Of a DNA stretch of 42,076 nt, positions 27,482 through 35,528 are shown piece after piece. The stretch lies in the NCBI GenBank assembly GCA_938017825.1, contig CALIJE010000050.1, forward strand, positions 1-42,076, written 5' to 3'. The translations under genes were made by a program, and so were the position numbers. Numbering within the stretch: the stretch's first letter is position 1; the number at the start of each line of letters is the position of its first letter. Origin of the DNA: an uncultured Flavobacteriaceae bacterium. Lineage in GTDB: Bacteria > Bacteroidota > Bacteroidia > Flavobacteriales > Flavobacteriaceae. The notes beneath the pieces were generated by a model. The model saw only the letters and a list, made by a program, of their open reading frames with translations, was not told where the DNA came from and made no database searches.

Positions 27482-28726
27482 TTATTTTGCCGCTAAAATT
27501 TTGGCCTTTACTTCTCCAAAACCAATTCGTATTCCGTCTTTTTCGCAAAACCCCCTCATTGTTACGGTATCGTTGTCTTCGATGAACTTCCGTTCTGACC
27601 CATCATTCATTTTTAACGGTTTAGAGCCTGCCCATGCCAATTCAAGCATAGAGCCATATGAATCTTCAGATTTTCCGCTTATGGTTCCAGAGGCCATCAT
27701 ATCACCGATGTTCACATTACAGCCATTCATGGTATGATGGGTTAGTTGCTGGGCCATATTCCAATACATGTATTTGAAATTGGAATTGCAGACAATCGTC
27801 TCTTCCTCATTTTCAGGTTGTATGGCGACCTGTAGCTTAATGTCATAGTTCTTTTTGCCGGAATACTCTAAATAGGGGAGTACCTTGGGTTCTTGTTTAG
27901 GGCCCTCTACTTGAAACGGCGCCAAAGCTTCCATAGTAACGACCCAGGGAGAGATATGAGAGGCAAAGCTCTTGGCTAAAAATGGACCTAAAGGAACGTA
28001 TTCCCATTTCTGTACATCACGTGCCGACCAATCGTTTAAAAGTACTTTCCCAAAAATGTATTCTTCAGCTTGATCTGTGTTCAATGTTTCCCCCAAGGAC
28101 GTTTTTTTTCCAATAATGAATCCCATTTCCAATTCGAAATCTACTCGTTTCGAGGGTCCATAAATTGGCTGTTCTGAATTAGGAGGGATGGTTTGCCCCA
28201 TGGGCCGGTGCACATCATGTCCGCTTACCATTATCGAAGAAGCCCGTCCGTGGTACCCTACAGGAAGGTGTTTCCAATTGGGGAGCAGTGCTTTGGCGGG
28301 GTCTCTGAACATGGTTCCCACATTGGTCGCGTGCTCAATACTGGAATAAAAATCGGTATAGTCTCGGATGAATACGGGAATATGCATGTGTGCTTTTTCT
28401 TGAGAGATCAAAAGGGTATCTAAATTCCTTAATACCGAACTTTCATTGAGTAGTTCTTCCTGAATAATGTGCCTAACCTTGCTCGTCGTGGCTTTGCCGA
28501 GTTCGATAAACGAATTCAAATATTCGCTGGTAAAGATCCCATGGTCAAGAGTCAAGTCATCAAAAACACCTGCTTTTGCCGCTACGGCCAAATCGAGCAC
28601 CTGAGTGCCTATGGCTACCCCAACGCGCTTACGCTCATCGGAGATTGAAAAAATGCCAAAGGGAATATTATGTATCGAAAAGTCCGAATTTTCGGGAATC
28701 GGAACCCAACAATCTGAATTAGTCAT
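27482..28726 (-). CDS. fahA: Fumarylacetoacetase
   Basis: This enzyme hydrolyses 4-fumarylacetoacetate to fumarate and acetoacetate, the last step of tyrosine/homogentisate breakdown. The 414-aa protein has the N-terminal FAH domain (IHNIPFGIFS) and the catalytic region DFYSSIEHATNVGTMFRD, in which D125 and H132 correspond to the metal-binding Asp and the general-base His of mouse FAH. Other family hallmarks are LPVGYHGRASS, DFELEMGFIIG, LLNDWSARDVQKWEYVPLGP and the late TISGKSEDSYGSMLEL. The gene starts 3 bases after hmgA and precedes the flavin reductase by 5 bases, in one operon. Confidence 0.96.
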   Translation of the reverse strand: MTNSDCWVPIPENSDFSIHNIPFGIFSISDERKRVGVAIGTQVLDLAVAAKAGVFDDLTLDHGIFTSEYLNSFIELGKATTSKVRHIIQEELLNESSVLRNLDTLLISQEKAHMHIPVFIRDYTDFYSSIEHATNVGTMFRDPAKALLPNWKHLPVGYHGRASSIMVSGHDVHRPMGQTIPPNSEQPIYGPSKRVDFELEMGFIIGKKTSLGETLNTDQAEEYIFGKVLLNDWSARDVQKWEYVPLGPFLAKSFASHISPWVVTMEALAPFQVEGPKQEPKVLPYLEYSGKKNYDIKLQVAIQPENEEETIVCNSNFKYMYWNMAQQLTHHTMNGCNVNIGDMMASGTISGKSEDSYGSMLELAWAGSKPLKMNDGSERKFIEDNDTVTMRGFCEKDGIRIGFGEVKAKILAAK

Positions 28727-28729
28727 GTG

Positions 28730-29899
28730 TTAATTATGATTTTCGTCCAACCACGATTTGTGGTATGATTCATCGCCAATCTGAATGGCTTCTTCGGTTA
28801 ATTTTAGGGGCTTAAAGGTGTCGACCATAACGGCCAATTCCTCAGTTTTGGTTTTTCCAATACTTCTTTCGGTCGCTCCGGGGTGCGGGCCGTGGGGTAT
28901 GCCTGCCGGATGCAATGAGATATGCCCTGCCTCCACATCATTGCGACTCATAAAATCGCCATCTACATAATAGATGACTTCATCACTGTCTATGTTGCTG
29001 TGATTATAGGGTGCCGGTATCCCATTGGGATGGTAATCATATAGCCGGGGCACAAAACTGCATATGACAAAAGCACTGGTTTCGAACGTTTGGTGCACCG
29101 GTGGCGGTTGGTGAATACGGCCAGTTATGGGCTCAAAATCATGAATTGAAAAGGCGTAAGGGTAATTGAAGCCGTCATAACCTACTACATCAAAAGGATG
29201 CGTGGCATAGACTACATCAAAAATATCGTTCTGCTTTTTGATCTTGATCAAAAATTCGCCATGCTCGTCATGGGTTTCCAATTCCTCTGGCTGGCGTATG
29301 TCGCGCTCACAATATGGCGAATGCTCGAGCAGTTGTCCGAACCAATTGCGGTATCTTTTTGGGGTGTATATGGGATGATATGATTCTACGATAAACAATC
29401 TATTGTCCTCGGTATCGAATTCTATCTTATAAATCATACCCCGTGGAATCACCAAATAGTCACCATAGGAAAACGGCAGGTTGCCCATATGCGTTCGCAG
29501 CTTGCCACTACCTTTGTGAATGAATATCACTTCGTCAGCATCGGTATTTTTGTAAAAATATTCTGTTTGCGAATTCTTGGGCGCGGCGAGGATGATATTG
29601 CAATCGTTGTTCGTTAAGATGATTTTTCTGCTTTCGAGAAAGTCATTTTCCGCTTCAATTTGAAAACCCCTTAGCTTGTACGAGTGAATGCTATTGTGCT
29701 TTGCAATTTTTGGGGCAACGCTATATTGCTTTTGTATTTCCTTTACTTGCGTTGGGCGATGCTCATGATATAAATTCGAGGACATACCATCAAAACCGAT
29801 GGTCCCGAACAATTGTTCTGAATACAATTCACCATTTGGCTTTCTGAATTGGGTATGACGCTTAGGAGGAATCTTCCCTAGTTTGTGATAGAAAGGCAT
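28730..29899 (-). CDS. hmgA: Homogentisate 1,2-dioxygenase
   Basis: This is a non-haem Fe(II) ring-opening dioxygenase that converts homogentisate to maleylacetoacetate. The protein (389 aa) is of the shorter Bacteroidota type. Conserved segments are MPFYHKLGKIPPKRHTQFR, QTEYFYKNTDADEVIFIHKG, FSYGDYLVIPRG, PPPVHQTFE and YNHSNIDSDEVIYYVDGDF. Probable iron ligands are H300, E307 and a His in GIPHGPHPG. It is first in the operon and divergent from a tetR gene, with a predicted promoter and inverted repeat in the 99-base gap. No 4-hydroxyphenylpyruvate dioxygenase gene is in the window. Confidence 0.95.
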   Translation of the reverse strand: MPFYHKLGKIPPKRHTQFRKPNGELYSEQLFGTIGFDGMSSNLYHEHRPTQVKEIQKQYSVAPKIAKHNSIHSYKLRGFQIEAENDFLESRKIILTNNDCNIILAAPKNSQTEYFYKNTDADEVIFIHKGSGKLRTHMGNLPFSYGDYLVIPRGMIYKIEFDTEDNRLFIVESYHPIYTPKRYRNWFGQLLEHSPYCERDIRQPEELETHDEHGEFLIKIKKQNDIFDVVYATHPFDVVGYDGFNYPYAFSIHDFEPITGRIHQPPPVHQTFETSAFVICSFVPRLYDYHPNGIPAPYNHSNIDSDEVIYYVDGDFMSRNDVEAGHISLHPAGIPHGPHPGATERSIGKTKTEELAVMVDTFKPLKLTEEAIQIGDESYHKSWLDENHN

Positions 29900-29919
29900 A
29901 GTTCATCTTTTTATATAAT

Positions 29920-29950
29920 CAAATATAAACAAATGTTCATGTATAATCAA
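29920..29950 (-). promoter_or_regulatory. Promoter of the hmgA operon
   Basis: On the minus strand TTG (29950-29948) is followed, after 20 bases, by TATATTTG (29927-29920), an exact match to TAnnTTTG with near-standard -33/-7 spacing. The leader to the hmgA ATG at 29899 would be about 15 bases. Confidence 0.6.
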
Positions 29951-29953
29951 CAT
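29933..29953. promoter_or_regulatory. Inverted repeat in the hmgA-tetR gap, likely TetR operator
   Basis: ATGTT (29933-29937) and AACAT (29949-29953) form an inverted repeat with an 11-bp centre. It covers the -33 element and spacer of the predicted hmgA promoter and sits 45 bases from the tetR start. A dimeric TetR protein bound here could block both divergent genes. The arms are short and AT-rich, so chance is possible. Confidence 0.45.
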
Positions 29954-29998
29954 ATATTTATTTTTTGTTAAATTGCGACGGGCAACGGAATACTATTT

Positions 29999-30574
29999 AT
30001 GAAGACAACGACTAGGCGAGAAGATTTTTTGCAGGCTTCCCTGCAGCTTATTCACGAGAAGGGTTTTAAGGCCACGACCATGCGCGCCATAGCCGAGCGA
30101 ATGGATTTCGATGTATCGAACAGTTATAATTATATCACCTCTAAACAAGATATTTTAGAGCTGTTTTTGTTTAGGATTTCTCAGGAGTTTCATCATGCCA
30201 TGGACAATATACTGGCATCTAGCTATGCTGCCGATGAAAAACTCAAACAAGTTATATCGGCCCATGTTCAAGTGTCCGCACAGAAGCCTTATGAGGTTGC
30301 ACTTATGGTAAACGAGTGGCGTAATCTAAAGGAACCCAAATACTCCGAATATGTTGAATTAAGAAGTCAGTATGAACGAAAAATGTCGAAACTGTTACGG
30401 GCGGGTATTAAAGAAAAGGTATTCAAACAGGTAGACATAAAGGTCGCTACGGCGGTCATTCTGTCATCCATCCGGTGGTTATACGATGCGTTTGCCAAAT
30501 CGAAGAATACGATGAACCCAGTTGAATTGGAACGACAAATCGTGGCCTTGATTTTTGGTGGAGTCATGCGCTAA
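29999..30574 (+). CDS. TetR/AcrR family transcriptional regulator
   Basis: This is a DNA-binding repressor of 191 aa. The N-terminal helix-turn-helix shows the TetR pattern: DFLQASLQLIHEKGFKATTMRAIAERM, then DVSNSYNYITSKQDILELFL (about residues 10-60). The C-terminal ligand-binding region is helical with KMSKLLRAGIKEKVFKQVDI and AVILSSIRWLYDAF. It diverges from hmgA and probably regulates that operon and itself. The ligand is not readable; a pathway intermediate or a CoA ester would fit the context. It is followed by the MarR-RND unit, from which it is separated by 97 bases with its own operator. Confidence 0.9.
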   Translation: MKTTTRREDFLQASLQLIHEKGFKATTMRAIAERMDFDVSNSYNYITSKQDILELFLFRISQEFHHAMDNILASSYAADEKLKQVISAHVQVSAQKPYEVALMVNEWRNLKEPKYSEYVELRSQYERKMSKLLRAGIKEKVFKQVDIKVATAVILSSIRWLYDAFAKSKNTMNPVELERQIVALIFGGVMR

Positions 30575-30627
30575 TTTTGATGTTGAAATTGGTTTGCCGC
30601 ATTCTTTCTTTTAAGAATTATTTAACT

Positions 30628-30647
30628 ATAGTTGCATGTGCAACTAT
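30628..30647. promoter_or_regulatory. Perfect 20-bp palindrome, likely MarR operator of the RND operon
   Basis: Two 9-bp arms, ATAGTTGCA and TGCAACTAT, flank a TG centre. The repeat lies 25 bases before the marR start and just upstream of the -7 element, covering the expected -33 region. Perfect palindromes with TTGC/GCAA half-sites are typical of MarR-family operators, so autoregulation by the adjacent MarR protein is the natural reading. Confidence 0.8.
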
Positions 30648-30659
30648 TTGCAATTGCTT

Positions 30660-30667
30660 TAGCTTTG
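30660..30667 (+). promoter_or_regulatory. Bacteroidota -7 promoter element of the marR-RND operon
   Basis: TAGCTTTG matches TAnnTTTG and ends four bases before the GTG at 30672. Transcription would begin at or next to the start codon, giving a leaderless or nearly leaderless mRNA. Confidence 0.5.
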
Positions 30668-30671
30668 CCTC

Positions 30672-31118
30672 GTGAAAGAGCAAAAAGTAAGCGTTGACTT
30701 TGAAAATTCTATCGGGCCGTGGCTTGGTAGGACGATGAAGATGGTCGGCTATCATCTGCAAGAGGCTTTTCATGAGCACGGTCTGGATCTTACCAAAGAG
30801 CAAATGGTCGTGTTAAAAAAACTATACGAGCAAGATGGTCGCAATCAGAATGAGCTTGCCTTCTTAACCTATAGGGATAAATCTTCCTTGGCACGTTTAC
30901 TATCCAAAATGGAAAGAAAGGGGTACATATTGCGCCGGCAAGATGGCGATGATAAGCGTGTGAACAATGTTTTTCTTACCACGCAAGGAAGAGATGTTTT
31001 CGAGAAAACCCGACCGGTTATTCAAAAAGTTATGAACCGTATGGAGCATTCTGTTTCGGAAACAGAGAAAAAACAGATCATTGCGATCTTAAAAAAAGTA
31101 CAGCACAATTTGAAATAA
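30672..31118 (+). CDS. MarR family transcriptional regulator of an RND efflux operon
   Basis: This is a winged helix-turn-helix regulator of 148 aa. The core shows LTKEQMVVLKKLYEQDGRNQNELAFLT, the recognition helix DKSSLARLLSKMERKGYILR and the wing RRQDGDDKRVNNVFLTTQG, all classical MarR features. The start is a GTG; the next in-frame ATG (30735) would remove part of the first dimerisation helix. The adaptor gene starts immediately after the stop codon, so the four genes form one unit. A perfect palindrome 25 bases upstream suggests autorepression relieved by a small molecule, as in many MarR-controlled pumps. Confidence 0.92.
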   Translation: MKEQKVSVDFENSIGPWLGRTMKMVGYHLQEAFHEHGLDLTKEQMVVLKKLYEQDGRNQNELAFLTYRDKSSLARLLSKMERKGYILRRQDGDDKRVNNVFLTTQGRDVFEKTRPVIQKVMNRMEHSVSETEKKQIIAILKKVQHNLK

Positions 31119-32255
31119 ATGAATACACGAAAAGTAATATTATCGGTTTTAGGCGTAGTGCTAATTGTTTTGGGCGTATTCGTCGCCAACTACTTCATCG
31201 ACAGCAAAAAAAGCTTTCGACCCAAGACCAAGAAAGAGATAAAAACTGTTTTTGCCGAGCGGGTTAAAAATGGAACGGTGGCCATCAAGGTTCCGGCCAA
31301 CGGCAATCTAACCGCCAAACGCCGGGTTGAATTATATGCCGAGGTTCAAGGTGTTTTTCGTCGCGGTAACAAGTTGTTCAAGGAAGGGCAACGGTATGGT
31401 TCTGGGGAGACCATTATTCGAATCAACGCGGCCGAATATAGCGCTAGTGTGCAATCGGCCAAAAGCAACCTTTACAATCAGTTGACCTCGATTATGCCCG
31501 ACCTGCGATTAGACTACCCTGAGTTTTTTCCGAAATGGCAGGCCTATCTTTCTAAATTCGATATGGATAAAGCCACCCCGCCTTTACCGGAAATGTCCAG
31601 CGAAAAGGAAAAGTTCTTCATTTCAGGAAGAGGCATAATGACGAGTTTTTACAACCTTAAAAATTTAGAGCAACGCTTGGGAAAATATAGAATTTCGGCC
31701 CCGTTCAACGGAGTGCTTACCCAAGCCTTGGTCACCGAGGGCACCCTAATTCGCAGCGGGCAGAAGTTGGGCGAGTTCATCAATACCGATTTGTACGAAT
31801 TAGAAGTGGCCGTGGGTAAAGCCTATGGCGACTTATTGAAGGTAGGCAAGACGGTAAGCTTGTCAAACCTTGAAAAAACAAAGACCTATCAGGGCAAGGT
31901 GGCGAGAATAAATGGCAGTGTAGATTTGGCATCCCAAACGATAAAAGCCTTTATAGATGTTGCCGATAGTGATCTGAGAGAGGGGATGTACCTCGAAGCC
32001 AATTTAGATGCAAAAGAAGAGACCGATGCCATTGAGGTTGACCGCAGCCTTTTGATGGAAAACGATAAGTTGTTTATTGTCCGCGATTCTGTCCTCGATA
32101 TCATCGATGTAAAACCGGTGTACTTTACAGATAAAAAAGTTGTCCTAAAAGAAGTGCCAGATGGCACCCTAATGGTTGCCAAGCCATTGGTTGGGGCGTA
32201 TGCCGGAATGTCGGTGAAAATTTTTGAGGACAAACCCGCAAATACCGAGAACTAA
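31119..32255 (+). CDS. RND efflux periplasmic adaptor subunit (short-hairpin type)
   Basis: This is a membrane fusion protein of 378 aa linking the RND pump to the TolC-like channel. One N-terminal membrane helix (about 5-26) is followed by lipoyl half 1 (KVPANGNLTAKRRVELYAEVQG), a middle insert, lipoyl half 2 (RISAPFNGVLTQALVTEGTLIRSG), a beta-barrel (ELEVAVGKAYGDLL) and a membrane-proximal domain. The insert (about residues 105-190) is short and contains prolines and aromatics (DYPEFFPKWQAYL, PPLPEMSS), so it does not look like the usual long coiled-coil hairpin. It begins directly after marR, and its stop overlaps the pump start by one base. Confidence 0.9.
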   Translation: MNTRKVILSVLGVVLIVLGVFVANYFIDSKKSFRPKTKKEIKTVFAERVKNGTVAIKVPANGNLTAKRRVELYAEVQGVFRRGNKLFKEGQRYGSGETIIRINAAEYSASVQSAKSNLYNQLTSIMPDLRLDYPEFFPKWQAYLSKFDMDKATPPLPEMSSEKEKFFISGRGIMTSFYNLKNLEQRLGKYRISAPFNGVLTQALVTEGTLIRSGQKLGEFINTDLYELEVAVGKAYGDLLKVGKTVSLSNLEKTKTYQGKVARINGSVDLASQTIKAFIDVADSDLREGMYLEANLDAKEETDAIEVDRSLLMENDKLFIVRDSVLDIIDVKPVYFTDKKVVLKEVPDGTLMVAKPLVGAYAGMSVKIFEDKPANTEN

Positions 32256-35200
32256 TGCGCAAAGTAATTGAATATTTTATACGCTATCATGTTGCGGTGA
32301 ATGTGATCATAATCGCATTTGCGATTTTTGGGATTGCCGGTGCCAGGGCGCTGAAATCCTCCTTTTTTCCTTTAACCGATTCACAGAATATTTCCATAGC
32401 CATTACCTATCCCGGGGCCTCTCCACAGGAAGTCGAGGAAGGCATCGTTCTAAAAATCGAGGATAACCTTAAAGGCTTGGAAGGTGTAGATCGGGTTACT
32501 TCGACATCACGGGAAAACAGTGGCAGTATCAACGTAGAAATCGAAAAGGGTAGGGATATTGATTTTATGCTGTTGCAAGTAAAGAATGCGGTAGACCGCG
32601 TACCTACTTTTCCTACCGGCATGGAACCACTTATTGTTTCAAAACAAGAACGTGTTAGGCAGACCATCAATTTTACGCTAAGCGGAGATCAAATTCCGTT
32701 GGCGACCCTGAAGCAGGTTGGTCGCGAAATAGAGAATGATATTCGAGCCATTGATGGCATTTCACAAATAACCATTACCGGCTACCCTGAAGAGGAAATT
32801 GAGATTGCCGTAAACGAGAACAGCCTGTTGGCATATAATTTGTCGTTTACAGAGGTTTCCCTAGCTGTAGGCAACGCCAATATTTTAACCACCGGAGGTA
32901 CGATAAAGACCGAAGAAGAGCAGTATTTGATTAGAGCCAATAATCGCTCATATTTTGGAGATGAGCTATCCAATATCATCATTCGGGCCGATGCTTCAGG
33001 TCGTACGGTTCGCTTAAAGGATGTCGCCGAGATCCGAGATCGTTTTTCCGAGACGCCGAACGCACTATATTTCAACAAACAACTTTCTGTCAATACCTCT
33101 ATTACGAGCACCAATACCGAGGATTTGATAAGTTCTGCCGAGAAGGTAAAGGAGTATATCCAAGAGTTCAATGCCAAGTACAATAACATTAATTTGGCTA
33201 TTGTCAACGATCAATCCAAAGTACTTACCCAACGTACCGAATTGTTGACCGAGAATGCCATTGTGGGAATGATTTTGGTCTTGATTTTCCTATCACTTTT
33301 CCTAAATACGCGTCTCGCTTTTTGGGTAGCATTCGGACTCCCAGTTGCCTTTTTGGGCATGTTCGTTTTTGCAGGATTCTTTAATGTGACCATAAATGTA
33401 CTTTCCCTCTTTGGGATGATCATCGTTATTGGAATTCTCGTAGATGATGGAATTGTCATCGCAGAAAATATCTATCAGCATTACGAAAAGGGAAAGACCC
33501 CTGTTCAGGCGGCGGTCGATGGGACCATGGAAGTGCTTCCTCCCATAATTTCGGCGATTATTACGACCATACTGGCATTTTCGATTTTCCTGTTCTTGGA
33601 CAGTAGGATCGGGGATTTTTTCGGGGAGGTTTCCGTAATCGTCATTTTGACCTTGGTTGTTTCACTGGTCGAAGCACTGATCATATTACCAGCGCATTTG
33701 GCGCATTCAAAGGCATTGCAGCCTAAAAGCGAAAAAGCAAAAACAGGTATAGCTGCGATTTTTGCCAAACTTCGATTGATAAATAAGGCGGGTGACAACT
33801 TTATGGCTTGGATGCGCGATACGATATACAGTCCGGTTCTTCGTTTTACCCTTCGCTATAAACTTTTGGTATTCGGAATTTTCGCGATGGCCTTGATTTT
33901 GACTTTTGGTTTTATCGGCGGTGGGTACGTACGCACGTCTTTCTTTCCCAGAATTGCCAGCGATCAGGTGCAAATTACATTGACCATGCCCAACGGCACG
34001 AATGAACGAGTTACCGATTCGATCATATCGATGATAGAGGATAAAGCGCAAATCGTCAATGATGAGTTGACTGAAAAATACTTGGGCGGTACCGACAAGG
34101 TCTTGTTCGAAAATATTATTCGCAGAATTGGTCCGGGTACTTCCGCGGCAAGTTTATCCATTAATCTCTTGCCGGGAGAGGAACGCCCAGATGCCGTGGT
34201 TTCAGATATGATAACCAAGCGATTAAATGAGTTGGTAGGTCCTGTAATCGGTGTCGAGAGCCTTGTATATGGTTCTGGCGGAAATTTTGGGGGATCACCG
34301 GTTTCGGTGTCGCTTCTGGGAAATAATATTTCGGAGCTAAAGGCCGCTAAAAAAGAGCTGAAGACCATATTGGAAAACAACACCCTTTTAAAGGACATTG
34401 AGGACAATGACCCGGCAGGTATAAAGGAGATACGTCTGCAATTAAAGGATAATGCATATTTGTTGGGCCTAAACCTCAGGGGTATTATGAGTCAGGTTCG
34501 GGCGGGTTTCTTTGGCACCCAAGCACAACGATTTCAACGTTCGCAAGATGAGATTCGGGTTTGGGTTCGGTATGATCGTGAAAACAGATCGTCGATTACC
34601 GATTTGGATGAAATGCGGATTGTTACTCCTAGCGGCAGTCGGGTACCGCTCAAAGAAATTGCGAGTTATAGCATTGAACGTGGCGATGTGGCCATTAACC
34701 GACTTGAAGGCCGAAGAGAGATCCGTATTTCTGCAGATATGAAGAATTTCAAGGACAGCCCTACTGATGTGATGACCGAGATTCGCGAGCAGATCATGCC
34801 AGACATACAATCGAAATATCCCTCGGTAAGCGCCTCCTATGAAGGACAAAATAGGGAGTTTAGCAAACTAGAAAAATCGTTGAATGTGGCAGGCCCGGCA
34901 GTGTTGTTATTGATATACATCACCATTGCATTTACCTTTCGAAGTTTCAGTCAGCCGTTGATGCTGTTGGTTTTGATTCCCTTCAGTCTAACCGCAGTTG
35001 CTTTAGGGCACTGGCTACACGATTTTCCATTGAACATTCTATCGCTCTTGGGCATTATTGCCCTGATCGGTATTATGGTGAATGATGGCCTGGTGCTTAT
35101 AGGGAAATTCAATACGAACCTCAGGGAAGGCATGGAATTTACCGAAGCTCTTTATGAGGCGGGTCGTTCTCGATTTAGAGCAATATTCTTGACCTCGATT

Positions 35201-35527
35201 ACTACGATTGCAGGCTTGGCGCCGCTAATGGCAGAAACAAGTCGCCAGGCGCAATTTTTAAAACCTATGGCCATATCGATTGCCTACGGAATAGGTTTCG
35301 CTACGGTATTGACCCTATTAATGTTGCCCTTATTCCTGGCGTTTAGCAACAAAGTTAAGGTAGGCACCAAATGGTTGGCCACTGGTAATACGGTAACACG
35401 CGAAGAGGTTGAACGAGCGATTAAGGAACAAAAAGAGGCCGATCAGTTAAGCTACAAGCAAAACAGTAAACCTACTCAGAAACCTAGTGAACATATAGGC
35501 CCCCAACAAGAAACAGATGCAGGATAG
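32255..35527 (+). CDS. RND family efflux transporter permease
   Basis: This is an inner-membrane proton-driven pump of 1090 aa, with the AcrB/HAE-like layout of two halves, each with a periplasmic porter region. It starts with YFIRYHVAVNVIIIAFAIFG and has ITYPGASPQEVEEGIVLKIE early on. Helix 4 carries the proton-relay pair D397-D398 (VDDGIVIAENIY). In the second half the site equivalent to AcrB Lys940 reads N943-D944 (MVNDGLVLIGKF), so the lysine is absent, as in some other RND branches. The C-terminal ~50 residues are a hydrophilic Lys/Glu/Gln tail. The substrates are not predictable. It is coupled to the adaptor and overlaps the TolC frame at the end. Confidence 0.93.
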   Translation: MRKVIEYFIRYHVAVNVIIIAFAIFGIAGARALKSSFFPLTDSQNISIAITYPGASPQEVEEGIVLKIEDNLKGLEGVDRVTSTSRENSGSINVEIEKGRDIDFMLLQVKNAVDRVPTFPTGMEPLIVSKQERVRQTINFTLSGDQIPLATLKQVGREIENDIRAIDGISQITITGYPEEEIEIAVNENSLLAYNLSFTEVSLAVGNANILTTGGTIKTEEEQYLIRANNRSYFGDELSNIIIRADASGRTVRLKDVAEIRDRFSETPNALYFNKQLSVNTSITSTNTEDLISSAEKVKEYIQEFNAKYNNINLAIVNDQSKVLTQRTELLTENAIVGMILVLIFLSLFLNTRLAFWVAFGLPVAFLGMFVFAGFFNVTINVLSLFGMIIVIGILVDDGIVIAENIYQHYEKGKTPVQAAVDGTMEVLPPIISAIITTILAFSIFLFLDSRIGDFFGEVSVIVILTLVVSLVEALIILPAHLAHSKALQPKSEKAKTGIAAIFAKLRLINKAGDNFMAWMRDTIYSPVLRFTLRYKLLVFGIFAMALILTFGFIGGGYVRTSFFPRIASDQVQITLTMPNGTNERVTDSIISMIEDKAQIVNDELTEKYLGGTDKVLFENIIRRIGPGTSAASLSINLLPGEERPDAVVSDMITKRLNELVGPVIGVESLVYGSGGNFGGSPVSVSLLGNNISELKAAKKELKTILENNTLLKDIEDNDPAGIKEIRLQLKDNAYLLGLNLRGIMSQVRAGFFGTQAQRFQRSQDEIRVWVRYDRENRSSITDLDEMRIVTPSGSRVPLKEIASYSIERGDVAINRLEGRREIRISADMKNFKDSPTDVMTEIREQIMPDIQSKYPSVSASYEGQNREFSKLEKSLNVAGPAVLLLIYITIAFTFRSFSQPLMLLVLIPFSLTAVALGHWLHDFPLNILSLLGIIALIGIMVNDGLVLIGKFNTNLREGMEFTEALYEAGRSRFRAIFLTSITTIAGLAPLMAETSRQAQFLKPMAISIAYGIGFATVLTLLMLPLFLAFSNKVKVGTKWLATGNTVTREEVERAIKEQKEADQLSYKQNSKPTQKPSEHIGPQQETDAG

Positions 35528-35528
35528 C

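Noticed and set aside
26983..27585. 200-codon plus-strand frame opposite the flavin reductase and the end of fahA
   Set aside because: It is a mirror of two strongly supported genes and has no signal, domain or promoter of its own.
33964..34407. 147-codon minus-strand frame inside the RND pump gene
   Set aside because: Antisense shadow of the pump, Ser-rich and without family features.
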